DNA from: Lolium rigidum
Taxonomy: Eukaryota; Streptophyta; Magnoliopsida; Poales; Poaceae
Direction: 5' to 3'
DNA length: 64,000 nucleotides
NCBI RefSeq assembly: GCF_022539505.1
Contig: NC_061510.1
Span: forward strand, 93,078,292 to 93,142,291
Each line of letters begins with the position of its first letter. The first letter of the stretch is position 1. Positions 48,130 through 60,078 of the stretch are shown here, one piece after another. The translations under genes and the position numbers were made by a program. The notes beneath the pieces were generated by a model. The model was given only the letters and a program-made list of their open reading frames with translations, was not told the DNA's origin and did no database searches.

Positions 48130-50670
48130 GCATCCCCTAGCTTAGTTCTCGCTCGTCCCGAGCAGGTAAAACGATAACAAAGATAATTTCGGAGTGACAT
48201 GCCATCATAATCTTGATCATACTATTTGTAAAGCATATGTAGTGAATGCAGCGATCAAAACAATGTGTATGACATGAGTAAACAAGTGAATCATAAAGCA
48301 AAGACTTTTCATGAATAGCACTTCAAGACAAGCATCAATAAGTCTTGCATAAGGGTTAACTCATAAAGCAATAATTCAAAGTAAAGGTATTGAAGCAACA
48401 CAAAAGAAGATTAAGTTTCAGCGGTTGCTTTCAACTTGTAACATGTATATCTCATGGATATTGTCAACATAGAGTAATATAATAAGTGCAATAAGCAAGT
48501 ATGTAGGAATCAATGCACAGCTCACACAAGTGTTTGCTTCTTGAGGTGGAGAGAAATAGGTGAACCGACTCAACAATAAAAGTAAAAGAATGGTCCTCAT
48601 AGAGGAAAAGCATCGATTGCTATATTTGTGCTAGAGCTTTGATTTTGAAAACATGAAACAATTTTGTCAACGGTAGTAATAAAGCATATGCATCATGTAA
48701 ATTATATCTTATAAGTTGCAAGCCTCATGCATAGTGTACTAATAGTTCCCGCACCTTGTCCTAATTAGCTTGGACTACCTGGATTATCACCGCAATACAT
48801 ATGCTTTAACCAAGTTTCACAAAGGGGTACCTCTATGCCGCTCGTACAAAGGTCTAAGGAGAAATCTCGCATTTGGATTTCTCGCTTTTGATTATTCTCA
48901 ACTTAGACATCCATACCGGGACAACATAGACAACATGATAATGGACTCCTCTTTTAATGCTTTAAGCATTTGACAACAATTAATTCTTTTCTCATTAGAG
49001 ATTTGAGGATATTTGTCCAAAACTGAAACTTCCACCATGAATCATGGCTTTAGTTAGCGGCCCAATGTTCTTCTCTCACAATATGCATGCTCAAACCATT
49101 CAACTCAGTGTAGATCGCCCTTACTTCAGTCAAGACGAACATGCATAGCAACTCACATGAAATTCAACAATGAGTTGATGGCGTTCCCAGCAAACATGGT
49201 TATCGCACAACAAGCAACTTAATAAGAGATAAAGTGCATAATTACATATTCAATACCACAATAGTTTTTAAGCTATTTGTCCCATGAGCTATATATTGCA
49301 AAGGTGAATGATGGAATTTTAAAGGTAGCACTCAAGCAATTTACTTTGGAATGGCGGGAAAATACCATGTAGTATAGGTAGGTATGGTGGACACAAATGG
49401 CATAGTGGTTGGCTCAAGTATTTTGGATGCATGAGAAGTATTCCCTCTCGATACAAGGTTTAGGCTAGCAAGGTTATTTGAAACAAACACAAGGATGAAC
49501 GGTACAGCAAAACTCACATAAAAGACATATTGTAAACATTATAAGACTCTACACCGTCTTCCTTGTTGTTCAAACTCAAAACTAGAAATTATCTAGACTT
49601 TAGAGAAACCAAATATGCAAACCAAATTTTAGCATGCTCTATGTATTTCTTCATTAATGGGTGCAAAGCATATGATGCAAGAGCTTAAACATGAGCACAA
49701 CAATTGCCAAGTATCACATTACCCAAGACATTTATAGCAATTACTACATGTATCATTTTCCAATTCCAACCATATAACAATTTAACGAAGGAGAAACTTC
49801 GCCATGAATACTATGAGTAGAAACCAAGGACATATTTGTCCATATGCTACAGCGGAGCGTGTATCTCTCCCATAAAGTGAATGCTAGGATCCATTTTATT
49901 CAAACAAAACAAAAACAAAAACAAACCGACGCTCCAAGAAAAAGCACATAAGATGTGGCCGAATAAAAATATAGTTTCAGGGAGGAACCCGATAATTTGT
50001 CGATGAAGAAGGGGATGCCTTGGGCATCCCCAAGCTTAGACGCTTGAGTCTTCTTGATATATGCAGGGGTGAACCACCGGGTGCATCCCCAAGCTTAGAG
50101 CTTTCACTCTCCTTGATCATATTGCATCATACTCCTCTCTTGATCCTTGAAAACTTCCTCCACACCAAACTCGAAACAACTCATTAGAGGGTTAGTGCAC
50201 AATATAAATTGACATATTCAGAGGTGACACAATCATTCTTAACACTTCTGGACATTGCATAATGCTACTGGACATTAGTGGATCAAAGAAATTCATCCAA
50301 CATAGCGAAAGAGGCAATGCGAAATAAAAGGCAGAATCTGTCAAAACAGAACAGTTCGTATTGACGAATTTTAAAATGGCACCAGACTTGCTCAAACGAA
50401 AATGCTCAAATTGAATGAAAGTTGCGTACATATCTGAGGATCATGCTCGTAAATTGGCGTAATTTTCTGAGCCACCTACAGGGAGGTGGACCCAGATTCG
50501 TGACAGCAAAGAAATCTGGAACTGCGCAGTAATCCAAATCTAGTACTTACTTTTCTATCAACGGCTTAACTTGGCACAACAAAACTCAAAACTAAGATAA
50601 GGAGAGGTTGCTACAGTAGTAAACAACTTCCAAGACACAAAATAAAAACAAAGTACTGTAGGTAAAAACA
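48130..50670 (-). other. Interior of G, non-coding part
   Basis: AT-rich without supportable genes. It includes polypurine-type GCATCCCCAAGCTTAG copies at about 50024 and 50084 besides the one adjoining the LTR at 48130. Confidence 0.7.
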
Positions 50671-50724
50671 TGGGTTGTCTCCCATAAGCGCTTTTCTTTA
50701 ACGCCTTTCAGCTAGGCGCAGAAA
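50671..50724 (-). repeat. Conserved stem-loop module (G copy)
   Basis: On the minus strand: TTTCTGCGCCTAGCTGAAAG followed by GCGTTAAAGAAAAGCGCTTA and TGGGAGACAACCCA. CGCCT and AGGCG can pair around a seven-base loop. Nearly the same sequence follows the coding part of A (57964-58017) and C (63773-63826). Confidence 0.85.
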
Positions 50725-50731
50725 GTGTGTC

Positions 50732-51376
50732 TCAAGTATTATCAAAGGGTAGTACTTCTACAGCGGGGTGTGGGCTCTTCTCAACCAGGCATATTATATT
50801 AGATACATAAGTTTTAGCATCTTCCTTTTCATTAGTCTTAGGCGTGCTACTCTCATCAAACAAATTTTCAGGAACAAGCCAAGCATAATTATTTTCTAGC
50901 GCATCATTCATAGCTAGGAGCTTGCATGGTATTGGTGCTTTGATCTCCCCTCCATCATCAATATTATTAGTGTATCTTATTCTATCCATATCCATCTTTT
51001 CGAGGAGACTAACAAAATTAGTAGGAGAACCAAGCATATTAAATTTAGCAAAAACCTTTCTAGCTTCTCTTGCTATACCACCAAATTCTCTAAGAAGGGT
51101 TTCTAAAACAAAATCTTTCTTTTCCCCTTCTTCCATATCACCAAGTGTGAAAAACATGTGTTGGATTATAGGATTAAGATTAACAAATTTGGTTTCCAAC
51201 AAGCGAACTAAATGCGCAGCAGCAATTTCATAAGTAGGCGCAAGGTCTACCAAGTGTCTATCTTCAAAATTTTCAATGGTACTAACATGGTTGAAGAATT
51301 CTTCTATATTATTTCTCCCAACTATAGACCCACGTCCTACCGGTATGTTCTTTGTGGTAAAATTAAAAGGAAACAT
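50732..51376 (-). CDS. 214-residue ORF of element G, function unknown
   Basis: The only coding unit of G. It lies just after the 5' LTR and primer-binding site, where gag normally sits. It starts MFPFNFTTKNIPVGRGSIVG and ends AVEVLPFDNT. Composition is that of a soluble, acidic to neutral, mostly helical protein, with no zinc knuckle, no D-[ST]-G protease motif, no polymerase motif and no clear membrane segment. The frame is open throughout although the element is non-autonomous, which suggests recent function or selection. Its last codons and 3' flank (GATAATACTTGA, then the stem-loop module) resemble the end of the gag-protease genes of A and C (ending SSLDNT or SSLDVT), so it may have replaced most of an ancestral gag-protease. 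I do not recognise a family. Confidence 0.7.
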   Translation of the reverse strand: MFPFNFTTKNIPVGRGSIVGRNNIEEFFNHVSTIENFEDRHLVDLAPTYEIAAAHLVRLLETKFVNLNPIIQHMFFTLGDMEEGEKKDFVLETLLREFGGIAREARKVFAKFNMLGSPTNFVSLLEKMDMDRIRYTNNIDDGGEIKAPIPCKLLAMNDALENNYAWLVPENLFDESSTPKTNEKEDAKTYVSNIICLVEKSPHPAVEVLPFDNT

Positions 51377-51582
51377 GATGAAATAAGTAAAGCAAATGCT
51401 AGTAACTAATTTTTTTTTTGTGTTTTCAATATAGCAAACAAGATAGCAAATAAAGTAAAACTAGCAACTAATTTTTTTTGTATTTTGATATAAGTGCAGC
51501 AAACAAAGTAGTAAATAAAATAAAGCAAGACAAAAACAAAGTAAAGAGATTGAGAAGTGGAGACTCCCTTGCAGCGTGTCTT

Positions 51583-51603
51583 GATCTCCCCGGCAACGGC
51601 GCC
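51583..51603 (-). other. Primer-binding site of G
   Basis: Minus-strand GGCGCCGTTGCCGGGGAGA directly inside the 5' LTR, preceded by a short AT-rich spacer. It is the same site as in A and C except that the first T of TGGCGCC is changed to C. Confidence 0.75.
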
Positions 51604-51615
51604 GTAAAATATGCT

Positions 51616-53217
51616 TGATGGCGTGTATTTCACACGTTCGTTGGGCAACCCCAAGAGGAAGGTATGATGCGCATAGCAAGCAAGTTTTCCCTCGTAAAGA
51701 AACCAAGGTTTATCGAACCAGGAGGAGCCAAGAAGCACGTTGAAGGTTGATGGCGGCGGGATGTAGTGCGGCGCAACACCGTAGATTCCGGCGCCAACGT
51801 GGAACCCGCACAACACAACCAAAGTACTTTGCCCCAACGAAACAGCTGAGGTTGTCAATCTCACCGGCTTGCCGTAACAAAGGATTAACCGTATTGTGTG
51901 GAAGATGATTGTTTGCAGAGAAAACAAGTAAAAACAAGTATTGCAGTAGATTGTATTTCAAGTAAAGAGAATTGGACCGGGGTCCACAGCTCACTAGAGG
52001 TGTCTCTCCCATAAGACGAACAAGCATGTTGGGTGAACAAATTACAGCTTGGGCAATTGACAAATAAAGAGAGCATGACAATGCACATACATATCATGAT
52101 GAGTATAGTGAGATTTAATTGGGCATTACGACAAAGTACATAGACCGCCATCCAACCGCATCTATGCCTAAAAAGTCCACCTTCAGTGTTATCATCCGAA
52201 CCCCTCCAAGCATTAAGTTGCTAAACAACAGTACAATTGCATTAAGTATGGTGCGTAATGTAACTAGTGACTACATCCTTGAACATAGCACTAATGTTTT
52301 ATCCCTAGTGGCAACAAGCACAACACAACCTTAGAACTTTCTCATCATCGTCCCAGGTGTCAATGCAGCATGAACCCACTATCGAGCATAAGTACTCCCT
52401 CTTGGAGTTAAAAGCATCTACTTGGCCGGAGCATCTACTAGTAACGGAGAGCATGCAAGATCATAAATAACACATAAGCATAACTTTGATAATCAACATA
52501 ACAAGTATTCTCTATTCATCGGATCCCAACAAACGCAACATATAGAATTACATATAGATGATCTTGATCATGTTAGGCAGCTCACAAGATCCGACAATGA
52601 AGCACAATGAGGAGAAGACAACCATCTAGCTACTGCTATGGACCCATAGTCCAGGGGTAGACTACTCACTCATCACTCCGGAGGCGACCATGGCGGTGTA
52701 TAGTCCTCCGGGAGATGATTCCCTCTCCGGCAGGGTGCCGGAGGCGATCTCCCGGATCCCCCGAGATGGGATCGGCGGCGACGGCGTCTCGCAAGGTTTT
52801 CCGTATCGTGGCTCTCGGTACCGGGGGTTTCGTCACGGAGGCTTTAAGTAGGCGGAAGGGCAAGTCGAGAGGGGGCACAGGGGCCCCGGATGACAGGGCG
52901 GCGCGGCCAAGGGGGGCCGCGCCGCCCTAGGGTTTGGCTCCCCGTGGCCCCACTTCGTTTCGTCTTCGGTCTTCCGGAAGCTTCGTGAGAAAATAGGCCT
53001 CCGGGCTTTTATTTCGTCCAATTCCGAGAATATTTCTTTACTAGGATTTCTGAAACCAAAAACAGCAGTAAAACAAGAATCGGCACTTCGGCATCTTGTT
53101 AATAGGTTAGTTCCAGAAAATGCACGAATATGACATAAAGTGTGCATAAAACATGTAGATAACATCAATAATGTGGCATGGAACACAAGAAATTATCGAT
53201 ACGTTGGAGACGTATCA
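51616..53217 (-). repeat. 5' LTR of G
   Basis: 1602 bp with TG...CA ends, followed by AATTG. On the minus strand it starts TGATACGTCTCCAACGTATC. Confidence 0.95.
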
Positions 53218-53222
53218 AATTG

Positions 53223-55439
53223 TTCGGGAGTTTGTCCAAAGCTTCGGCAGGGATGTCGGCAGCTTCTGCAAGGAACGAAAAGGAGGAGTTCACTAACTAA
53301 AAATTGAATCAATAAGGCAAAAATCAAAAAGAAAGCCAGATGCGAATTACTGAGCAAGGCCAAAGCAGATTGGCGAAGAAGATCATCCTTTTCGGTCATC
53401 CGAGCTTCGGCAGCAAGCTTGGATGTTTCTTCGACCTTCAGCTCCTCGGGTTCATCCTTTAAGGAATCAACCTCCTGGCGTGCCTCGGAAGATATTTTTA
53501 TTGCGCCTTCCAACTTTGAAGAAGAAGACTCGACCCCCTTTTGTAGTCGGGCTTTGTCAACTTCCAGAGAAGTATATTGGGAGGCGAAGGCCTCCAGTGA
53601 AGAGATAACGGCTCGCAAATCCTGGGGAAATAAGAAAAGATGATTACTAAACGGAGAATTAACCGTCAGAAAGTTTTAAAGACCCATTCGGGAGTTACCA
53701 AAGACGTATATATTATTGAAGCAGAAAAGGCTTACAGGTTTATCAGGAGGAGAAGTCGTAGCTGCGGCAGTCGAAGGAATCTCCTTCCCTTTGGAGAGGG
53801 AAGAAGCTGTCGAAATTTGAGCCACGGGGGCTGCAGCAGTAGTCGAAGCCTCAGAGGCTGCTAGATTCGGCTTGTTGGTGCAAGTCTTAGTCTTCCTGGA
53901 TGGAGGCTCGATGAAACCCTCAACACTACAAGAGTGAGAAACTGACTAAGTGAAAATCAAATACAGATGGACATCATCAGAATCTAATCCTAGAGAAAGT
54001 AGTAAGGACTTACAAATCATAAAGATCGTCTTCGTCGGCAAAGCCACCGGATTATCTCTTTGAGGGCAGCGCGTCGGCCTTCTCCGTAGCTGCATCAACA
54101 AAGGCAGCACGATCATCGTCTTCATCATGGTTCGACCCCTCTGTATCATTTATATCATCGGCAGAGGATTGAGGATCGATGAAAGAAGCTTCAGGATTCA
54201 TCGGATCATCATGTTCATCTTTTGGGTTTGCATTTCCTTCAGTATGGGATTCTACAGGGACCGAAGAATCCCTTTTCTCAGAAGCATCGTTCGACAGGTC
54301 TTGCAAACGTTCGGGAGCTATAGGGATCTGCCGAAATAATCAAGTAAGAATAATGGCAATTGAAAGATCGACAGAAACGAGTCAACGAGAGCACGGAGGA
54401 AAATATTTACCTCAGTTGGAAGGTGGTCAGCATCAAATGGCGGTTGGGGAGATATCAGTGGGATTGAGTCTTCTTGGCTAAAAAGAGTGAGGCGCCGGAC
54501 TTCATCAAGCAGTTCCTTCTCAGATAACTCAGCAATATTTACTCTGGTTTCATCCTTGGGGCCCGAATACAACCACATCGGATGGGCCCTAGACATGATT
54601 TGCTGAACTCGGCGCTTTAAGAACACAGCGGCTACCTCAGTACCTATCATGGTTTGGCTGTCGGATTCCTTGATCCGAAGGAATTTCTCGAATAATCTAT
54701 CGACTGTTGGTTTTTCATCGGGTGCAAGGATTTTTTTCCAAGACTTCTTGGGCTCGGCTTCTAGAACATCGGAGAATTGGGGGAGCTGGGTGTCGGCTGA
54801 TGATGAATCTTTGATATAAAACCACTCCAGCCTCCATCCTTGAACAGATTCTTTCATTGGAAAGTTAAAGTAGTTAACCTCCTTACGGACGACAAACCCA
54901 ACTCCGCCGATGACGAAAGACCCACCACTGCAGTTGTATCTTTTCACGAAGAAAATTTTCTTCCACAAACCAAATTGGGGCTCAATGCCTAGGAACACTT
55001 CACAGAGGGTGATAAAGATGGCAAGATGAAGGATCGAATTGGGAGTCAACTGCCACAATTGGATCTCATATACGCGAAGTAGGTGATGGAGAAATTTGTG
55101 AGCAGGAAGCGAAAGACCTCGATACAAGAAGGATAAGAACATCACAGTAAAACCGGCAGGGGGATTGGGCCACGAAATCGCACCTGGAAGAATAATGTTC
55201 CCCTCGTCGGAAGAAATTATTCCAAGGCTGCGGGCCCTCTTCTCGTCGCGCTTCATAGTGGTAGAAACCGGCCAATCGCCGGGCATAGGCCCAGCCGTGG
55301 AGCTTTCTGGCGCAGGTGGCGCCGGAGCTGGGGGAGGAGCATCTGATGCGCTTCTCCTCGACGAGTTTGGAGGAGTCTTGATGGCGGCGCCACTGCTCAC
55401 AGCACTGGTGGCGAGAGTAAGATTCTTCTTTTTCACCAT
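53223..55439 (-). pseudogene. Antisense multi-exon gene of element B (PF04195-like), interrupted by G
   Basis: Minus-strand start at 55439 (MVKKKNLTLATSAVSSGAAI). Exon 1 runs to a GT donor at 54411, exactly 343 codons in phase 0, the same phase as in D. Its first 80 residues are Pro/Ala/Ser-rich. The PF04195-like domain follows (FTVMFLSFLYRGLSLPAHKF, LTPNSILHLAIFITLCEVFL, SVQGWRLEWFYI), then MWLYSGPKDETRVNI. Later exons (about 54327-54014, 53935-53733, 53618-53350 and to 53223) are acidic and then coiled-coil-like (SQYTSLEVDKARLQKGVESS). The last is cut by G, continuing in 46525-46441. It is diverged from the D/E version, so B belongs to a different Tat family that keeps the same gene. Confidence 0.7.
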
Positions 55440-56509
55440 TATGAGATCTGAGGAAGATCTGCAAAACGGCGGCGGCGGCGTAGTGTTTGTGAACAAGAAG
55501 GATGAATGAGGAAGAAAGGGTGCGAGGATAAAGTGTGGAAAGGGGAGAATTTACCCTATGAGATTATAAGGAAGTCTGAGGATTGAGTGGGCATGTGTCT
55601 TTGTTTCCAATTTATTAAAGAGATCTCTTCTCATCATCGAGCGCAGAAATCGAGGAGTCGCCTTGGTAACTGCACGGAAGTAGTGGTCATTTCCTAAACA
55701 GAACCGCACAGAAGTAGGATGGGCCCGTCAGGTCACGTCCTGTCAGTCAAAACTGCAACAATGGTTACGTCATCAGTGATGTCATAAAGATCGCTTGAAG
55801 CATCCGAAGAAAATTTAAAATCATCGGGTGGATCGACTTGAGTCTACACACGTATGCAAGCATTCATGTCTAGACTCGGGGGCTACTCCCATCGGGAGCG
55901 CTGTACGCGCACCCGATAAATTTGGACTCGAAGACTTTTTTGCAAGAAAGAGTGTGACAGGAGTATCTAAAGAAATATTGGAATATTCGAATCTAGCAGC
56001 CCAAGTCTACACCCGGTTGCAAGCACCCGTGACCAGACTCGGGGGCTACTGACGTGGGCATTACCCTTCGGGAGTGCTGATTAAGCACCCGACAAGCTTT
56101 TTTGCACTCCAGGATCATGCCCGGGGACTTGATTCTGTGTAGGGTAACGATATTTTGCCATTTGCAGTTAACCAGCAAAGCTAGGCATGTTACTCGATAT
56201 CCTTTAAGCGTTAGACTTTATTTGAAAAATTGAAGCCCCGATATAAATGTATCGGATGACTTATGAAGACCTGCAGAAAGCTTCGGCAGAAGAAAACATT
56301 CGAGTGGCACAACTTGAGTCTACGCACGGTTGCAAGCATTTGTACCTAGACTCGGGGGCTACTCCCATCGGGAGTGCTGGACGCGCACCCGATAGAAGGA
56401 GATGATGCTGTTACAAGAAGGACAAGATTTATCAAGAGATGAGAACATTCGGTGGAGGCATGCTTTAGTCTCTACCCGAAATATCTTCGGCTAGACACTC
56501 GGGGGCTAC
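55440..56509. other. 3' non-coding region of B with serial polypurine-tract-like motifs
   Basis: CTCGGGGGCTACT occurs at 55875, 56038, 56351 and 56498. The last abuts the LTR. The copy at 56038 is followed by GACGTGGGCATTACCCTTCG, a near-copy of the LTR start, so tract plus LTR start is partly duplicated about 460 bases upstream of the real junction. Confidence 0.8.
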
Positions 56510-57053
56510 TGACGTGGGCATTACAATTCGGGTAACCGTTATTGCCCTATCTTATACGGCCCAACTAGGGGCCCATGAAGACACTCGATGGCAAGGTGGA
56601 CTACTGCGTCGGTGCCGAAGAAGATTCCTTGAAGAACAAGATGAAGAGACGAAGAATACAAGGAAAGTCTAGAACTAGGGCCCTTTGTAACCTAGTCGTA
56701 CCCGGACAGATCTCTCGAGACCTGGCTCCCTATATAAGGGCCAGGAGAGGGGCTGCCGAGGACACACGCGCAATATTAGCAATCTTAGCCACCATAAGTC
56801 TAGAGCTAGGTCCCTGCAGAACTTAGCCTCTCGACGAGATCACAGCCGAAACCTTCGGCACCCCATTGTAACCCAATATTTTCATAATCAAGATCAGACA
56901 GGCATGACGTAAGGGTTTTACCTCACCGAGGGCCCCGAACCTAGGTAAATCGCTTCCCCCGCTTGTTTGATAATCGATGTCTCGTGTCAGCCTACAGGAT
57001 TCCATCTACCCTAAGCCCCAAACGGAGGGCATTGCCGAGGAGTACCCTCGACA
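56510..57053 (+). repeat. 3' LTR of B
   Basis: 544 bp, TGACGTGGGCATTACA to CCCTCGACA, TATA box at 56731-56738, followed by AGAGC (57054-57058). Confidence 0.95.
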
Positions 57054-57058
57054 AGAGC

Positions 57059-58028
57059 TAAACGCAGTACTAGAAAACTAGAACACTCGCAGAACAATAA
57101 CATCGAAAACTAGAGCGTTCTATGCAATTAAAATGGAGCGGGTCTTTCTCCAAAAAAAATGTGTCGGGATCCAACATATGCTACAACAAACAAAAAAAAC
57201 AAAAATAAAGACGCTCCAAGAACAACACATAGCGTATGAAGCAATAAACATATAGCACATAGAAAGATGACATGTTGCTTTGTTCATGAAGAGGGGATGC
57301 CCAAGGCATCCCCAAGCTTTGAAGCTTGTACCTCTTGGATATTTCTTGGGGTGCAGGGGCATCCCCGAGTTTGAGCTTTTGTCCATTCTTCATCTCATCA
57401 CATCATTCTTCTCTCCCTACACTTGAAAACTCCCTTCATATAAAACTTCACAAAATTCTTTATTAGTAGCATTAGTACAATCAAAATAAACAAATCCACT
57501 TGAGTTCAGTTATAACATATATCAAACATCTATTAAAGCATTATCTACTGTAGCAACATTTTAAAAGCTCTTTGATCAAAAGAACTAAAAAATAAAAGAG
57601 ATTTAAGAGGCAAATGCAAATAGTGGCAGAAATCTATCAAAACAGAACAACGGGTAAAGATCGATTTATCCGAAAATCTTCTGTTGCTCATCTCGAAAAG
57701 TGGTAAACTAAGGACAGTTAGATAATAACCTGCAGTGTATGCATAAAAAATGGCATCTCAAAATTCCGCTCTAGCTACTTATATGAATTTTTACGGTGAC
57801 AGCACTGAATCTGTTTTCAGAATAATAACTTCCCCAAATCTTACTTTCTTCCTTTTAGAGGCTATTCTTGGCACACAAACTAAATAAAGATGATAAGGAG
57901 ATTTTATTACAGAGGTAATAACTTCCAAGACTCAACAAAAAGAAAAATTATAGAAATAAAATATTGGTTATCTCCCAAGAGTGCTTTTCTTTAACGCCTT
58001 TCAGCTAGGCGCAGAAAAAGAGCGAGCA
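57059..58028 (-). other. Element A interior between B and gag-protease gene
   Basis: Non-coding, AT-rich. Holds polypurine-type GGCATCCCCAAGCTTTG and GGCATCCCCGAGTTTG near 57306 and 57357, and the stem-loop module at 57964-58017. Confidence 0.7.
57964..58017 (-). repeat. Conserved stem-loop module (A copy)
   Basis: Minus-strand TTTCTGCGCCTAGCTGAAAG followed by GCGTTAAAGAAAAGCACTCT and TGGGAGA. It lies just after the stop of the gag-protease gene, as in C. Confidence 0.85.
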
Positions 58029-60078
58029 TCAAGTATTATCAAGGGAAGAAGCATCAATATCATAATTTGTCCTAATAATAGAGTCATAAGGTGACTTCTT
58101 TCTTTTCTGAGGGAAGTGTTCCATACCTTTCGTGAGTGAGAATTGATATTTAATAATCCCATCTTTCATATCAATAGCAGCACCAACAGTTCTAAGCATT
58201 GCATTCAATATTCAGAACAACAAAATCAACGGGGACAAAGTTATTGTTAACCATAATAAGAACATTATCAACTCTCCCCAAAGGTTTCTTTGCAGCAATA
58301 TCAACAAGATGAATATCCAAATAACATTGTTCCAACGATAGCAATTTAAGCATATCATAGATTTTTCTAGGCATAACATAAATACTTGAACCAAGATCAC
58401 ATAAAGGATTGCAATCAAAGACATCTATTTTCATCTTAATGATGAGCTCCCAGCCATCTTCTAAATTTTTAGGAATAGAAGCTTCACGTTTTAATTTCTC
58501 CTCTCTAATTTGCATAAGAGCATTTGTAATGTGCTTTGTAAAAGCCATATTTATAGCACTAGCATTAGGACTTTTAGAAAGATTTTGTTGGAACTTAATT
58601 ACTTCAGAGATATTGCAATCATCAAAATCAAAGTCATTATTATCAAAGGTGAAAGGACTCTTGTCTCCCATACTCCGAATTTTTTAACACACTTATCAGG
58701 AGCAGTTTCAGGTGTTCTAGACAATTTTGTAGAAGGAGCGGGTACTTTTCCTACACCATTTACTTTACCATTAATAGTAGGAGAGTGGCTAGCATTTGAG
58801 ACTTCATTACTACTGGTGGTGGTGATGGTACAAATTTTAGTTAAATTATTATTTCTAGCAATTTCATCTTCTCTTTCCCACCTAGCATGCAATTCTGCCA
58901 ACATCCTAATATTTTTATCAATTCTAACTTGAATGTCATTCAAAGTTTTACTTTCTTTAACATCACGAGGCAACACTTTTGATTTAATAAATTCAACATC
59001 ATGAGCAAGGATATCAACTTTAGAATCAAGACCATCAAGTTTGCCAAGTTTTTTCTCAACAGTTTTATTGAAAGCAGTTTGTTTACTAATAAAGTTATTT
59101 AGCATGACTTCAAGATCAGAGGGCGCACTTTTATTATTGCTGTAGGAATTACCATAAGAATTGCCATAAGCATTACCATTATTAGAAGGATATGGCCTAT
59201 AATTGTTGCTACCAAAATTATTCCTATAAGCATTGTTGTTGAAGTTGTTGCTTTTAATGAAATTCACATCAACATGCTCTTATGAGCAACCAAAGAAGCT
59301 AACGGAATATTACTTGCATCAACATGCATGTGCTTTAATTAACAAACGTAGACATAATAGTATCAATCTTATCACTCAAAGAGGAGAATTCTTCAATAGA
59401 ATTTACAATCTTACCTTGTGGAGATCTCTCGGTGTGCCATTCAGAATAATTTATCATCATATCATCAAGTAATTTTGTTGCACCCCCAAAGTAATGGACA
59501 TAAAGGTACCTCCAGCAGCTGAATCCAGGAGATTTCTTGAAGAAAATTTTAGTCCTGCATAAAAGTTTGGATGATCATCCAAGTAGTCTGTCCATGAGTG
59601 GGACAATTCTTTACCAAAGATTTCATTCTTTCCCAAGCTTGAGCAACATGTTCATTATCAAATTGTCTAAAAAAATTATTTCGCTTCTCAAGGATATAAT
59701 CTTAGCAGGAGGATAATACTTTCCAATAAAAGCATATTTGCATTTAACCCAAGAATCAATACTATTTCTAGGCAAAGATAGCAACCAATATTTAGCTCTA
59801 CCTCTCAAAGAGAAAGGAAACAATTCCAGTATTATAATGTCACCATCTATATCCTTATATTTTTGCATCTCACAAAGTTTAACAAAATTATTAAGGTGAG
59901 AAGTGGCATCTTCAGTACTAACACTAGAAATTTTTTCTTTCATAACAAGATTTAATAAAGCAGGTTTAATTTCATAGAAGGCTGCTTCAGGAGTAGGCGA
60001 AGCAATAGATGTACAAATAAAATCATTATTGTTGGTGCTAGTAAAGTCACACAACTTAGTATTTTCAGCAGAACGCAT
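58029..60078 (-). pseudogene. gag-protease of element A (frameshifted)
   Basis: The minus-strand start at 60078 gives MRSAENTKLCDFTSTNNNDF. The gag core at about 59940-59660 includes LNNFVKLCEMQKYKDIDGDI and SLRGRAKYWLLSLPRNSIDS. Frame changes follow near 59640 and 59270. Next is an Asn-rich region (NNFNNNAYRNNFGSNNYRPY, about 59265-59130) and a coiled-coil-like part (DGLDSKVDILAHDVEFIKSK). The protease is at about 58420-58200 with CDLGSSIYVMPRKIYDML. The Asp-Leu-Gly active site is the Athila form of D-T-G. The last part ends SSLDNT at 58029. No RT follows. Several frame breaks make it inactive; the closest relative in the window is element C. Confidence 0.85.

Larger units (their letters stand above)
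46526..53217 (-). mobile_element. Element G: non-autonomous LTR retrotransposon with an unfamiliar ORF
   Basis: Complete element in minus orientation. The 3' LTR is at 46526-48129 and the 5' LTR at 51616-53217, with perfect AATTG duplications at 46521-46525 and 53218-53222. The primer-binding site (about 51583-51603) and polypurine-type tract (48130-48145) are in place. The only coding unit is a 214-codon ORF at 50732-51376; no gag, protease, RT or integrase is seen. The LTRs are very similar (1604 and 1602 bp), so insertion was recent although the element has no enzymes. It sits inside B's antisense gene. Confidence 0.95.
21758..57053 (+). mobile_element. Element B: Tat-type gypsy LTR retrotransposon, gutted and multiply nested
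   Basis: It has two 544-bp LTRs (21758-22301 and 56510-57053) with few differences and perfect AGAGC target duplications. A primer-binding site follows the 5' LTR. Gag is at 22360-24222, and a minus-strand gene occupies the 3' part (55439 leftward). The pol region expected between them is absent. In its place lie element D, the unassigned 37152-38538, elements F and E, an assembly gap and, within the antisense gene, element G. B's own sequence is therefore only 21758-24222, 46441-46520 and 53223-57053 with certainty. The similar LTRs show that B is not old, yet its middle is gone, so deletion or a misassembly at the gap must be considered. Confidence 0.85.

Noticed and set aside
56038..56080. 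A second LTR of B starting at 56050
   Set aside because: Only about 20 bases match the LTR start; the full LTR begins at 56510 and alone has matching ends and the AGAGC duplication.
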